Source: CAZCTC01 sp964501335 (GTDB lineage Bacteria; Chloroflexota; Anaerolineae; B4-G1; SLSP01). From it: a stretch of 64,000 nt of DNA. Both the position numbers and the translations under genes were made by a program. Location: assembly GCA_964501335.1 (NCBI GenBank), contig CAZCTC010000037.1, positions 10,951-74,950 of the forward strand. Reading direction: 5' to 3'. Below the pieces are notes generated by a model that saw only the letters and a program-made list of their open reading frames with translations, made no database searches and had not been told where the DNA came from. Shown piece after piece: positions 1 through 9,762 of the stretch. Position 1 is the first letter of the stretch, and every line of letters starts with the position of its first letter.

Positions 1-3000
1 CATCCTGCGAAAGCGTCTGGATCTGCTTCAGCCGGGGCTCGATCAAAATCGCCAACCCGATCAACAACAACCCAATCACCAGATAGAAAACCAGATTCCC
101 CGAAAGCAACGGATCAACGGCCTGACCGGCAACGGCAATCAACACCCCCGCCACCCCCGCATAGAGGAAACGTCGTAACCGTCGCCCGCTGCCCCAAATC
201 ACAAACGCCACGCTCTCAATCACCATCAACCCGGAGTAAACCCAGCGATAATCTCCCACCATCGACTGCCAGAAAACCGACCCCAACATCAACACCATCG
301 CCGCCCGATCGACCCAGCGGGCCAGCGACCGACTTCCCGAACTCCACTCCAGATACCCGATCCCCAACAGATAAAGCCCGGTCGGCAAAGCATAAAGCTG
401 CACCTCGCGCCAGTCCCACACCATCAACCACTGCAATCCCCAGGAACTCAACAGCAACAGCAAAGCGCCGTACCCCCACCAACGCCGGCGACTGGCAAGC
501 GAAGCGATCAAATAGAAAAGCCCCAACAACGCCAGCACCGAGATCCACATCTCCACTTGAGACTGATATAGGGCGACATCAGAAGAGGATATCGGCTGTC
601 CAAACAAAACCAGCACCAGTAATCCCAAACCGCCGGCTCCCAGGGTGAGCGCCAGCAACATCGCCAATCCCGAAAAACCGACGCCGTAACGGGCCAAAGG
701 CTTTTCCCAAATCTGCATCCAGGGCGGCAACCGCACCCCGCGCTGCTGCACATACCGCAACCCATAGCCGCTCGCGCCGCACACCACCGTCAAAACCGCC
801 AACGCCCAGGGCCAATTCTCCCCGGCAAATTTGCCCCGGACCAGATACTGCCACACGGCCACCCCCAAAAACGCCGGCGGGACATAAGCCAGCACAGGCG
901 AGATCCACAGCGTAGCCAGAACCGCCAGCAACAAGGCATGAGAAAGCGAGAGCGGAGCGCTTTCCGCCACCATCGGGAAAAAAGTAGCCCCTTGCGCCAG
1001 CAACAGATTCCCCCCCACAAAAGCATAGAACGGCCGGGACCATCCCTGCGCCCATCGTCCGGAAACCGGCGAACCTTCGCGCAATCCCAGCTCGATCAGC
1101 CATCCCACCAAAGCCGTCAACCACATCAACAACTCACAGATCAACAACAACTCCCCGGTGCTGATATCCGGCTTGATCCAGCGCACGCCGGCAATAAAAG
1201 CCAGTTCAGCCATCCCCAGAGCCGCCAGCAGCCAGCCCCGCAGCCGGAAATGATAGGCCATCCAGCCGTACACGGCCGCCGTTCCCCATCCCAAAATACA
1301 AAACCGCAACCGATCATTGGGAACGACCAACACACTGACAAAAGCCGCCCCGCTGGCCCAAAAATACAAAGGGCCGGCCCACCAGCGGAACAGCCGTTCC
1401 CCCAGCGCCCCCCACCATGCCAGCGGCCGCCACCAGGGGAACGCCTCCCAGGGCTTATTGAACTTTTTGTCCGGCAAAATGCCGGCAAACCGATCCAACA
1501 ACCAGGCAGCCGCCAGATAGAACAAAATCACCGGCCAGAGCGCCACCCCATAATTCACCGGCTTGACGCCCAATTGCAGCACCATCACCCAGTAAGGAAC
1601 AAATCCCGCCCCGGCAGCCAGCCCCAACACCATCGGCTGTTCCCACCAGAGTGCCCCCACCAGATAGAAAACGGCCGCCCCCCCATACCCGACCAGGGCG
1701 CCGAAACGACTGAAACTGGAAGGAAAAAGTCCCACGGTGATCAGGAAGAAAGCCACCACCCAGAGAGGCGTAGCCGTCGTTTTAAGCCAGGCCCACTTCT
1801 CGCTCCAGGGAATCCCCCCCACCACTCGCCCGGCCGCCAGATAGCTCCCGCCCAGGGCAATTAAAATCCACCCGTACAGCTCGAACGGCGATCCCGAGCC
1901 CATTCCAGCCGCAGCTATTCCCATCGCCAGCGTAACCGCCATCGGATAGATCCAGATCGACTCCTGGAACAACACCACGCACAACGCCAGCAACGCCGTG
2001 TCCCAGATCAACGCCAGACTCAACAACCCAGAGTCAGGGAAGCTAAATGCGGTCCCCAACACCGCCGTCACCGCCGCAAAACAATACAACGGCCAGCGAT
2101 AATTCGGCTCCCGGCGGGAAAAGAACCAGCCGCTCACCAGCATCGGCAAGGAGAAACTCAACACCAGCAACCCGTAATAAGCCTGAGGCGCTTGCGGGTA
2201 AATCCAGAACAATAAATAACAGGCCCACAGCGGCAAAATTCCCAGCACCAGATAGAGGAACCGCCCCGAGGCGGCAGCCACAGGGTCTTTTTTGAACCGT
2301 CGATCGGCCGCTACCGCCAGCGAATAGGCCGCCACGCCGAGCCCCAGGGACAGACTGCCGGTTACCTCATTCCACAGACTACAGACCAACACCACGGGCA
2401 GCCCCAGATAGGCAAGCAAACGTAAAGGTCGGTTCCACCAGGCCGGCCGCCAGATCCAGGCCCCGCCTATACCAATGACCAGTTCCCCAAATGCCAGCAC
2501 CGTCCAGGCCGGACTGTAACGAACAAACCAAACCGCATGCGGCAGATAGCCGATCCGGTTGGCCACCCAGGTCCAGGGCAGGATGATCACGACGGCCGCC
2601 AGCCAGACGAACACTTCCAACCGCAGGCAGGCAGCCGAAAGGGCATAAAAGATAACCATCATCAGCAAAGCCAGGATCCCCAGGTTCGATAACAGCGGAA
2701 GATGAGGCTCCCAGGTCCAGGAGGCCATGGCCGCCACAATCACCACCCCTGAAAGCACACACTCGCCGCTCACTAAAGCCCAATCATAAAGCTTCCGGAC
2801 CTCAGAATTAAGCCCCCGTTTTTCAATCCACCAGAGGCTCCGCTCAACCAGCAGTCCGATCATCACAAACCCCGCCAGCCAGAAAGCCCAATCCCCCCAG
2901 CCGGAGCTGATCTGCCCCGCCAGGAAACACAGAGCCAGAACACCAAACCCGGCAGCCGCAAAACTATAAAGCTTATTACGACGCAACCAGGCATAACCAA

Positions 3001-5887
3001 TAAAGGCCAGCGCGATATTCCCCAGGGTCAACGCCGAAACCAGCATCACCATATCCCTGGAATAAAAAATCAACGCCCACGCCGCAATGACGTACAGATT
3101 CAAGCCGGCGATAATCTGCATCGAAATGTAGAGCGGCCCTAAAAATGAAGGGGTTGCCCACCGACGCCATTCCAGCAAACTACCGGCCCCTACATAAAGC
3201 GGCACAACCAAAGCCGGAAGGACAGGCCACCAGCCCCCCGGCACATCCAGCCAGATCTCGACCGCCAACAGCCCCACAGGCAACAGAAAAGCGCCCGGCG
3301 CCAGCAACAGCTGGCTCTCCAACAAAAACGCTCCCACAAAATAAAAAATGGAAGCCCCTATCAACGCCGCCGCCACCCCTGGCCCTTGAAAAGAGAAAAC
3401 TCCCCACGTCAGACCGATCCCCATCGCCAGATGAGCCACCATCTCCCAGGGCCGTCGATATTCCCGGTTCAACTTACTGAGCCGCCAACTCGTCAACAGA
3501 AGAACCCATGCCAGCAGGATATATCCCACACTCCAGGCCGACAAAGCAGAGGTAAAGTTCGACTCAAACAGCCAGAGCCACCCTAACAGAGATACCGCCG
3601 CCGCGCCCTGAAGCGAAATCCCAACCCGATTTCTCCAGACACTAAAGTCGGAAAAGAACATCTCCTTTTGGTTGAGATGGATCACAACCGCCAGCCAGAG
3701 ATTGGCGACAATCCAACCGGCCCCGACACAGGTCAAAATACCCCGGTTCCAGTCCACCAGCGGCAAGATCATCGTCAACAAAGCGGTTCCCCATGCGCCC
3801 CAATAAAGCGGCACCGCATATCGCAATTTCCCTACCAGCTGAATGATCCCCGCAGCCGCCAGATGCAAAACGACCAGCGCCAGCCCGCCCCATCCCAGTT
3901 GCGCGATAGAGAAACCGGCAACGGTCATCCCCCCCATCATCCCGAACAAAAGGAAACCGCTGCCCACCAGCAACAACCAGGGGAGCTGCCAGAAAAGGAC
4001 CGGCAACAAGATCGTCGCCGCCAGCAACGGATAGACAACCGCCACGGTCACATTGGAAGTCAGGGCCCCGCCCGCAGCCGCCACCATTAACAACGTCCCC
4101 ACCCCAATCACAATCAAAGCATCCCCTCGCTGCACGGGATCGGCATTCGACCCCAACAAATACTTTCCCAGAATAAAATAGACCGGCGCCAGCAAAGCCC
4201 AACCCAACGCATACCAGGAATAGCTGATACCGAATTCCGAGAAAAGCACCCACTGAGTCAAACTCATCGCAATCGGGAAGACCGCAGCCGGGACTACAGC
4301 CCCCATCTGAACGCGATAACGCCGGGCTCCCCACAGGTAGACCAAACCGCCCAACCACCAGGCGACCACCAGCGATCCGGAGAAAACCAACGATGAGTTA
4401 AAGCCAATCAACCGCCAACCCAACGCCAACGGCAAAATAACGGTAGGAATAGCCAGCGCCATGTGCGAAAAAGGAGTCGACAACAGGCTCAACCGCCCCC
4501 ACCGTCCCCGGAACAGCTCGCTGAGCAGCACCAGCCCCAACGCCAGCCCGGTCAGTGCCGCCCAACGGATATCGCCCGGTAAACCTGATACCTGAACGAT
4601 AGCCGCCAGCAAACTGCCGGCCGCCAGCACCACCAGATAACCGAAAAACTCAAAATTCATCAACAACGTGGTCGCCAGATAGACAAACAAACAAACTGCC
4701 GATGCCATCAGCCAGACTTCATCCCACATCGAACCCGGGAATTTACCAAAAAGAAAAACTGCATAGAAATCGAGGGGAACCAGCAAAGAGGCCACGGCAC
4801 TCAGCGCAATCCCCGAACTTTCCAGATGCAACTGAGAACGCACATACCATCCCAACGCATAAAAAATCGCGGTAATCAATCCGATAAGACCGACCTGGAC
4901 CAGCGGCGGGAAAAGCCCCCAGTTCCACACTACCAGGGAGACCCCCGCTCCAAACAACAACATCACCCCCATAAAAAGCAACACTCGCAGGGTCTGCTCG
5001 GACAGCAAAACTTCCCAGACGCGATCCCACGAAAACGGTTTTCGAGGCGGGATAGCCGGCGTAGGAACCGGAGTCGAAACAGGGCGAGAAGCTGGAGTTG
5101 AAACAAGAGCCGCCGGCGCATAAATCTGTTGCAGCCGTTCCGCGGTAATCTTCGAAGCCGGTCGGGACGGTACCGTTGAAGCTTCAGATGTCGCAGGCTC
5201 CGCCGCAGCTTCCGACGCCACCGGCGTAGCAAGATTTTCCGCTAACACCATCTCAACTGCCGCTTCCGGCACCTCTGGGCCTGCCGAAACTTCCGGCGCT
5301 ACCGGAGCTTCAGATTGTCCCCACACCTTGACTTCCAACCGCCGGATCGCTGCTCCAAAATCGGCAGCAGCCGAAAGATAAGCCTCTTCATTGGCCAGTT
5401 CTCCGAATGAGTGCAGTTCCTCGATCTTGCTGTAAAGAAAACGGGCTCGCTCCAAAGCGGTCAATTCAACTTCACCTGCCGGCGTATCCGCCAACCGAGC
5501 CGTCAACCACTCCAACCGCCCCCCGGTTTCCGCTTCCAGTCCGGCCTGTATTAGCCCGGTAATCCACCCGCGTCTCGCCCAACCCGGCAACACCTCGCTG
5601 AAGATTTCCAACTGCCCCCGCTCCAACTGCAAAGCCCGGGCAGTCTCTGCATCCAAAGGCATCGCCCGCAATCCCAGCCGGATTTCCACGGTCTCCCGGC
5701 GCAACTGGTAACGTTTGAGCAAAGACTCACGAATATTAAAGGGGATCTCAGTCCATTGAGAGGCTTCCAGCAACAGGAAATTGAGATGCGAAAGGGTTTC
5801 CAGCTCTGCTACATCTGCACTGAAACCACATTGGGCACAAGGCCCTCCAGGAGAAAAAGACGGATCGTTGCACTTAGGACAATACAT
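1..5887 (-). CDS. Giant zinc-ribbon polytopic membrane protein (C-terminus cut by window edge)
   Basis: A single open frame runs from an ATG at 5887 to the left window edge without a stop, giving at least 1962 codons. A strong GGAGGG ribosome site lies 4 nt upstream of the ATG. The N-terminus is a zinc ribbon (CPKC at residues 3-6, CAQC at 17-20), followed by about 200 soluble residues and an Ala/Glu/Pro-rich linker ending near residue 280. From about residue 300 the rest is dozens of hydrophobic helices separated by short Trp-rich loops. No catalytic motif was seen. The layout recalls large actinobacterial membrane proteins named after SCO7613, but that match is from memory and unverified. 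Function is unknown; the zinc ribbon presumably lies in the cytoplasm. The gene is divergent from the sensor gene at 6148. Confidence 0.85.
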   Translation of the reverse strand, partial: MYCPKCNDPSFSPGGPCAQCGFSADVAELETLSHLNFLLLEASQWTEIPFNIRESLLKRYQLRRETVEIRLGLRAMPLDAETARALQLERGQLEIFSEVLPGWARRGWITGLIQAGLEAETGGRLEWLTARLADTPAGEVELTALERARFLYSKIEELHSFGELANEEAYLSAAADFGAAIRRLEVKVWGQSEAPVAPEVSAGPEVPEAAVEMVLAENLATPVASEAAAEPATSEASTVPSRPASKITAERLQQIYAPAALVSTPASRPVSTPVPTPAIPPRKPFSWDRVWEVLLSEQTLRVLLFMGVMLLFGAGVSLVVWNWGLFPPLVQVGLIGLITAIFYALGWYVRSQLHLESSGIALSAVASLLVPLDFYAVFLFGKFPGSMWDEVWLMASAVCLFVYLATTLLMNFEFFGYLVVLAAGSLLAAIVQVSGLPGDIRWAALTGLALGLVLLSELFRGRWGRLSLLSTPFSHMALAIPTVILPLALGWRLIGFNSSLVFSGSLVVAWWLGGLVYLWGARRYRVQMGAVVPAAVFPIAMSLTQWVLFSEFGISYSWYALGWALLAPVYFILGKYLLGSNADPVQRGDALIVIGVGTLLMVAAAGGALTSNVTVAVVYPLLAATILLPVLFWQLPWLLLVGSGFLLFGMMGGMTVAGFSIAQLGWGGLALVVLHLAAAGIIQLVGKLRYAVPLYWGAWGTALLTMILPLVDWNRGILTCVGAGWIVANLWLAVVIHLNQKEMFFSDFSVWRNRVGISLQGAAAVSLLGWLWLFESNFTSALSAWSVGYILLAWVLLLTSWRLSKLNREYRRPWEMVAHLAMGIGLTWGVFSFQGPGVAAALIGASIFYFVGAFLLESQLLLAPGAFLLPVGLLAVEIWLDVPGGWWPVLPALVVPLYVGAGSLLEWRRWATPSFLGPLYISMQIIAGLNLYVIAAWALIFYSRDMVMLVSALTLGNIALAFIGYAWLRRNKLYSFAAAGFGVLALCFLAGQISSGWGDWAFWLAGFVMIGLLVERSLWWIEKRGLNSEVRKLYDWALVSGECVLSGVVIVAAMASWTWEPHLPLLSNLGILALLMMVIFYALSAACLRLEVFVWLAAVVIILPWTWVANRIGYLPHAVWFVRYSPAWTVLAFGELVIGIGGAWIWRPAWWNRPLRLLAYLGLPVVLVCSLWNEVTGSLSLGLGVAAYSLAVAADRRFKKDPVAAASGRFLYLVLGILPLWACYLLFWIYPQAPQAYYGLLVLSFSLPMLVSGWFFSRREPNYRWPLYCFAAVTAVLGTAFSFPDSGLLSLALIWDTALLALCVVLFQESIWIYPMAVTLAMGIAAAGMGSGSPFELYGWILIALGGSYLAAGRVVGGIPWSEKWAWLKTTATPLWVVAFFLITVGLFPSSFSRFGALVGYGGAAVFYLVGALWWEQPMVLGLAAGAGFVPYWVMVLQLGVKPVNYGVALWPVILFYLAAAWLLDRFAGILPDKKFNKPWEAFPWWRPLAWWGALGERLFRWWAGPLYFWASGAAFVSVLVVPNDRLRFCILGWGTAAVYGWMAYHFRLRGWLLAALGMAELAFIAGVRWIKPDISTGELLLICELLMWLTALVGWLIELGLREGSPVSGRWAQGWSRPFYAFVGGNLLLAQGATFFPMVAESAPLSLSHALLLAVLATLWISPVLAYVPPAFLGVAVWQYLVRGKFAGENWPWALAVLTVVCGASGYGLRYVQQRGVRLPPWMQIWEKPLARYGVGFSGLAMLLALTLGAGGLGLLVLVLFGQPISSSDVALYQSQVEMWISVLALLGLFYLIASLASRRRWWGYGALLLLLSSWGLQWLMVWDWREVQLYALPTGLYLLGIGYLEWSSGSRSLARWVDRAAMVLMLGSVFWQSMVGDYRWVYSGLMVIESVAFVIWGSGRRLRRFLYAGVAGVLIAVAGQAVDPLLSGNLVFYLVIGLLLIGLAILIEPRLKQIQTLSQD

Positions 5888-6011
5888 TATCCCTCCTCTT
5901 CCAGCTTTCCAGAGTCCAATATCCCAGGGGAAAACGCAAAATTCGCCAAACCGTAACATTGAATATTGTATACTGAGTTGTCAAAATGAGCCAAACCCCC
6001 TTCCCTTCCCC

Positions 6012-6039
6012 TTGCCAGCTCACGAATTTGTGATACTCT
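6012..6039 (+). promoter_or_regulatory. Candidate sigma-70-like promoter for the sensor gene
   Basis: TTGCCA at 6012-6017 and TACTCT at 6034-6039 are 16 nt apart. An alternative reading is an extended -10, TGTGATACT. It lies about 110 nt upstream of the ATG at 6148 in the divergent intergenic region. The match is only moderate. Confidence 0.3.
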
Positions 6040-6147
6040 AGGACAGGCACTCCCAAAAGGCCATAACTTTCCCCCACTCGCCATAATTTGATTCCGGTGG
6101 TCGAGCCAGGAAACCAACAAACTCCAAAATCACCAAGGAGCGGTCTG

Positions 6148-8421
6148 ATGTTAAACTATCTGCGTCGCGGAGTCGGAGCCAAAGTTCTTGCCGGATACTT
6201 CGTTACCCTCTTACTGCTAAGCTTTATAGGTTGGCAAACCTTTATCCAACTCACCAGTCTTAAAAACATCTATGCAGAATCGACCGGCCAGTTGCTCACC
6301 CAAGAAAACTCGGTCGCAGCCATCGACACCCAGGCCCATCTGACCCAACATTACGCCACCCGCTATCTCGCTTCCGGCGCTCTGGCCGATCAAAAAAATT
6401 ACGAGGTCAGCCTCAACCAGTTACAAAAACAGTTAACCGACAGCTTTTCACAACTGGAAAACCACCAGGATACTGCTCCGGACAAAAGCTCGGTTGAACA
6501 AGATATAACCAACTACAAAAAGACCTTCGATACCGTCGTGCGCCTCACCCGGGAACAGCAACAACTCGAATCGGAAAATTTCCCGGTCACCGAACGGATC
6601 ATCGACAACCGGATCAATGCCCTGAGCATCAACCTCTCCACCGACGCCCCCGCCAATCGGCTCCAGGCCCTGATCGATATCCAGAAGTCGGTCCAGATGA
6701 TGCGTTACAACATCGCCGCCTACCGCCTGGACGAAAACGAAAGCCATCTCGAATCGATCGACAAAGGCTACCAACAGGCCCACGCGGCCATCACCGACCT
6801 GGAACGCCAGAACAAAAACCAGACCCAAATGCAAAACTGCGGAGTTCTTCGCACAATGCTCCGCAATCTCTATCAGGATTTCCAGAAATTCCATGACAAC
6901 ACCCTGGCCCTGAGCGATGCCAGATCGACGCTGACCAGGCAAGAATCCACCATGAATCTCGACATTGCAGCTCTATCAGCCGACTTAAAAAATACGCTCC
7001 CCCAAACCGCCTCTCAAATCCAAAACCAGATCGCTGATATCCAGCGCCAGTTAAACATTCTCATCCTGGTCGTTCTGGCCCTTGTAATTATCCTGATGGT
7101 CTTCGCCTGGAACAGCATCGTCTCCCCGCTTCGCCGATTGATGGGCGCCACGCAACAAATCGCCGCCGTCGACATGCCGGCCCTGCTCGGCCAGATGAGC
7201 TCCCTGGCTCAGGGAAACCCCGCCCGCACCCTTCAGATCACCGCCCATTCACCTGAAATCCGCTCCCAGGATGAAATTGGACAGACCGCCGCCGCCGTTG
7301 ACTCCCTCATCGCCGCCCTTCACGAAGCCGAACAGACCGCCGAAGCCACCGGGGCCCATTTCAATGAAGTCGCCCACGCCGCCTCCCTCCTCGGTCGCGG
7401 CCGGCTGGAAGTCAAACTCACCCCCCAATCCCGTGACGACCTCCTCGGCAACGCCATGCTCACCATGGCGGAAAATCTCCGCTCCGCCCGCAGCGCCGAC
7501 GAACGCCAGATGCTGCGCCTCACCATGCTCCGCACCATCGACACGATGATCATGTCCACCACCGACCTCACCACCACCCTGAACTTCATCCTCCAAAACC
7601 TGATGGCCGAACTCAAACTCGAAGCCGCCAACATCTTCGTCCGCGATCCCCAAACCGACTACCTCCAGCGGATCATCCACATCGGCGGCTCCTTTGACGA
7701 CAAAAAGACCTTCCGCTGGGGCCCCGACAAGAGCTGCGCGGAATTAGTCATCAAAGCCCGCACTCTGGCCCGCATCGACAATGTCCCCGACAGCCATACC
7801 CACTACAATCCCCTGCTGCCCGAAGATTGCGGCGCTTATTACGGCGTCCCCCTTATGGTCCAGGAAGAAATCTACGGGGTTCTGCAAATCTTCCATCCCA
7901 CCCCCCTCAAGCCGGATTACGAATGGATTGAATTCCTCCAGATGATCGGCAGTCAGGCCGCCCTTGCCATTGCCAGCGACCACCGCCTGAAGAAACTCGA
8001 TGCCCGGCTCGCCGAACAGACCGAAAAGGTCGATCTGCAAAAAGAAACCCTCGCCCAATTGGAACAGCGGCTCGCCCTCTACATCCAGCAAATGCCGGTA
8101 GCCGTGATTGAATGCGATAAAGATCTCCTGATCACCACCTGGAACGCCGGCGCCGCCACCCTCTTCGGGTACTCTCAAGAAGAAGCCCTGGGGCACCGCG
8201 CTTTCGAATTGATTGTACCCAAACCCGAACGCAAACAGGCCACCCAGACCTGGATGGATCTGCTGGACGTACACGAAGAAACCCGCAACACCCATGAAAA
8301 CAACACCCGCGACGGCAAATTGCTCATCTGCGAATGGCGTAACATTCCATTAATAGACCAGGGTGGCAAAATTATCGGCATCACCTCCCTGATCTACCCG
8401 CGCCCCCCATCGCCGGCCTGA
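6148..8421 (+). CDS. Membrane sensor with HAMP, GAF and PAS domains but no output domain
   Basis: A 757-residue protein. The start at 6148 is chosen because AAGGAG lies 7 nt upstream; an in-frame ATG at 6088 has no comparable site. Transmembrane helix 1 is near residues 8-35, followed by about 270 mostly helical residues outside the membrane, then helix 2 near 301-331. HAMP-like segments cover roughly 325-450, a GAF domain about 468-612, a short coiled coil about 612-640, and a PAS domain about 641-755. The chain ends right after the PAS domain. No histidine kinase, GGDEF, methyl-accepting or phosphatase module is present, so the output partner must be elsewhere. A strong terminator follows, so this is not a simple frameshift into a downstream kinase within the same transcript. 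Signal and role are unknown. Confidence 0.85.
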   Translation: MLNYLRRGVGAKVLAGYFVTLLLLSFIGWQTFIQLTSLKNIYAESTGQLLTQENSVAAIDTQAHLTQHYATRYLASGALADQKNYEVSLNQLQKQLTDSFSQLENHQDTAPDKSSVEQDITNYKKTFDTVVRLTREQQQLESENFPVTERIIDNRINALSINLSTDAPANRLQALIDIQKSVQMMRYNIAAYRLDENESHLESIDKGYQQAHAAITDLERQNKNQTQMQNCGVLRTMLRNLYQDFQKFHDNTLALSDARSTLTRQESTMNLDIAALSADLKNTLPQTASQIQNQIADIQRQLNILILVVLALVIILMVFAWNSIVSPLRRLMGATQQIAAVDMPALLGQMSSLAQGNPARTLQITAHSPEIRSQDEIGQTAAAVDSLIAALHEAEQTAEATGAHFNEVAHAASLLGRGRLEVKLTPQSRDDLLGNAMLTMAENLRSARSADERQMLRLTMLRTIDTMIMSTTDLTTTLNFILQNLMAELKLEAANIFVRDPQTDYLQRIIHIGGSFDDKKTFRWGPDKSCAELVIKARTLARIDNVPDSHTHYNPLLPEDCGAYYGVPLMVQEEIYGVLQIFHPTPLKPDYEWIEFLQMIGSQAALAIASDHRLKKLDARLAEQTEKVDLQKETLAQLEQRLALYIQQMPVAVIECDKDLLITTWNAGAATLFGYSQEEALGHRAFELIVPKPERKQATQTWMDLLDVHEETRNTHENNTRDGKLLICEWRNIPLIDQGGKIIGITSLIYPRPPSPA

Positions 8422-8446
8422 AAAACTTCTCTCTCCTTATAAAAAA

Positions 8447-8491
8447 ACCGGCGAGCCGTTCATTCAACAGCTCGCCGGTTTCTTTATTTCA
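8447..8491 (+). terminator. Intrinsic terminator of the sensor gene
   Basis: An 11-bp GC-rich stem (8447-8457 with 8470-8480, core ACCGGCGAGC) is followed directly by a T-rich run. It starts 25 nt after the sensor stop codon and has normal terminator polarity, unlike the palindromic repeats nearby. Confidence 0.85.
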
Positions 8492-8492
8492 T

Positions 8493-8690
8493 CTGTCCTG
8501 AAAATAGGCCAGCCTTGTAACGTCCCGCAAATAGTCCTTGCCCCGTAAGATACGCCGCGCTGGATGGCGAGAGAAAGTTTTTTTGTTGATGTTTTTGTGC
8601 GCATCAGAATGCGCACAAAAACATAGCCTTTTCCAGAGCCGCCCCGGCGGCGCAGGCTGTCTACTGTCTACTTGCCGCTGTCTACTTCCG
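8493..8690 (+). repeat. Two-hairpin repeat element, forward, full-length copy
   Basis: It begins with CTGTCCTGAAAATAGG (8493-8508) and continues through the conserved tail AACGTCCCGCAAAT. The hairpin has a perfect 16-bp stem (8589-8604 with 8609-8624) and a CAGA loop. The right flank CCTTTTCCAGAGCCGCC runs into repeated TGTCTACT units. Confidence 0.85.
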
Positions 8691-8756
8691 CTGAATTTTC
8701 ATCCTTCGGGGTGCCGCCCCCCGCATGACCTTCTGTCCTGAAAATAGGCCCGCCGT

Positions 8757-8838
8757 GCCCCCACGGGCGACCATAAAGGTCGCCCCTACACAGACAATCT
8801 CCCGTAGGGGTACCCCTTGTGGGTACCCAATCTGAAGG
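8757..8838. repeat. Dispersed repeat, copy 1 (partner at 56806-56885)
   Basis: It contains the palindromes GGGCGACC..GGTCGCCC and GGGTACCCCTTGTGGGTACCC-like segments. It is nearly identical to 56806-56885. No coding content is evident. Confidence 0.75.
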
Positions 8839-8889
8839 CAAGCCGCCTGGCCTGGCAAGATCAGAGTGCGTTGCACCTCTTTGGAAAAT

Positions 8890-9003
8890 CCCCCGCACAA
8901 GGCCCTTCCCCTTAAAATACGCCGCGCGGTGCGAAGCAGGGAAAGAGAATTTTTTGTTTATGTTTTGGTGCGCCTCAGAAGGCGCACCAAAACATGACCT
9001 TTT
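8890..9003 (+). repeat. Two-hairpin repeat element, forward copy
   Basis: Perfect 16-bp stem (8960-8975 with 8980-8995) and CAGA loop. The stem core is GGTGCGCCT, different from the copy at 8589. The left tail can form a weak second stem (CTTCCC with GGGAAAG). Confidence 0.8.
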
Positions 9004-9106
9004 TCCAGAGCCGCCTCCGCGCCACGCTCTACCCCCCTCTCCCTTTTTACATACTTTTATTGAAATCCCACCTGAACATGATGCCCAGACAACAGATCAT
9101 TACACT

Positions 9107-9439
9107 TTACGTTTTACGCTTGAGCCGCTCCGCCAGCTCCGGCGCCATCGCCGCCCCATCCCGATATTGAAACGGCCACATGCTCTTCAAATGGAAAAAC
9201 GCTATGCGATCCCCATCCATCAACAGACATTCCAGATCGGGTTGGATTCCCGGCATGGCGCTCAAATTGCCATTGATAAAAGTGATGCCCCGCTCCCCGG
9301 TCGGCAGCTTCAACCAGGCCAGCAGATCCTGCAATCGGCTGTCCTCCGGCAACTCCACCTGAACCTGAGCAGCTATGGCATTCTCCGGATCGTGATAACG
9401 GGCCAGTGGACCATAAAGCCAGACTTCAACCTGTACCAT
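9107..9439 (-). CDS. MoaD/ThiS-like beta-grasp protein lacking a terminal Gly-Gly
   Basis: A 110-residue protein whose first ~85 residues follow the ubiquitin-like beta-grasp pattern of MoaD/ThiS (VEVWLYGPLARY, then LQDLLAWLKLP, then DGDRIAFF). It ends in a charged helix (AERLKRKT) rather than the Gly-Gly needed for thiocarboxylate formation, so it cannot be a standard sulfur carrier unless processed. It lies 8 nt downstream of a second MoaD-like gene with an intact GGG end, in one operon with the aldehyde:ferredoxin oxidoreductase. A role in tungstopterin assembly or as a structural subunit is inferred from context only. Confidence 0.75.
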   Translation of the reverse strand: MVQVEVWLYGPLARYHDPENAIAAQVQVELPEDSRLQDLLAWLKLPTGERGITFINGNLSAMPGIQPDLECLLMDGDRIAFFHLKSMWPFQYRDGAAMAPELAERLKRKT

Positions 9440-9447
9440 CGTTGCCC

Positions 9448-9690
9448 TTACCCTCCTCCTATCGGCGGGAAAATCCCCACCTCAGCATCGGCGGTCAAAA
9501 TGTGCTCTTCCGGGCAGATCCGCCCGGCCACAAAAACCACCTTGACTTCGTGCGCGGGGAGCCGCAACGCCGCCACCAGATCGGCGATGGAACTCGACTC
9601 CGGCAACTGTACCTCGAACGGGACGCCAATCCCCGTTCCCGCCGGCGCATACTGACGCAGCGTTGCAAACAACTTCACCCATACCCGCAT
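9448..9690 (-). CDS. MoaD-family sulfur carrier with GGG C-terminus
   Basis: An 80-residue beta-grasp protein starting MRVWVKLFATLRQYAP, the typical MoaD opening, and ending IFPPIGGG. In this family the terminal Gly-Gly is adenylated and converted to a thiocarboxylate that donates sulfur for the pterin dithiolene. The gene lies downstream of the aldehyde:ferredoxin oxidoreductase, separated from it by the palindrome at 9712-9752, which fits tungstopterin supply for that enzyme. No adenylating (MoeB) or MoaE gene is in the window. The family is recognisable; the assignment to tungsten rather than molybdenum cofactor is inferred from the neighbour. Confidence 0.85.
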   Translation of the reverse strand: MRVWVKLFATLRQYAPAGTGIGVPFEVQLPESSSIADLVAALRLPAHEVKVVFVAGRICPEEHILTADAEVGIFPPIGGG

Positions 9691-9711
9691 TCAACGCCTC
9701 CCTGAATCCTC

Positions 9712-9752
9712 AATATTTCGCGCGCCCCCTTTAGGGGGGCGCGCGAAATATT
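9712..9752. repeat. Bare palindrome of the repeat family
   Basis: An 18-bp perfect stem (9712-9729 with 9735-9752), loop TTTAG, core TTTCGCGCGCC. It starts 11 nt after the stop codon of the oxidoreductase gene, within its operon. T-run on the 5' arm and A-run on the 3' arm. Confidence 0.85.
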
Positions 9753-9762
9753 AACTGCAAAA

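Larger units (their letters stand above)
8422..9106. other. Gene-free 685-bp region made of interspersed repeats
   Basis: The region holds the terminator at 8447, two forward copies of the two-hairpin element (8493-8690 and 8890-9003), a CTGTCCTGAAAATAGG copy at 8733-8748, and one copy of a dispersed repeat at 8757-8838. ORFs here are shadows of palindromes. Nothing else is seen. Confidence 0.75.

Noticed and set aside
938..1864. Plus-strand ORF of 308 codons and several minus ORFs in 216-5030
   Set aside because: They overlap the giant membrane protein frame, which is open throughout with coherent hydrophobic helices. The short ORFs are Gln/Pro/Arg-rich or frame-shifted shadows.
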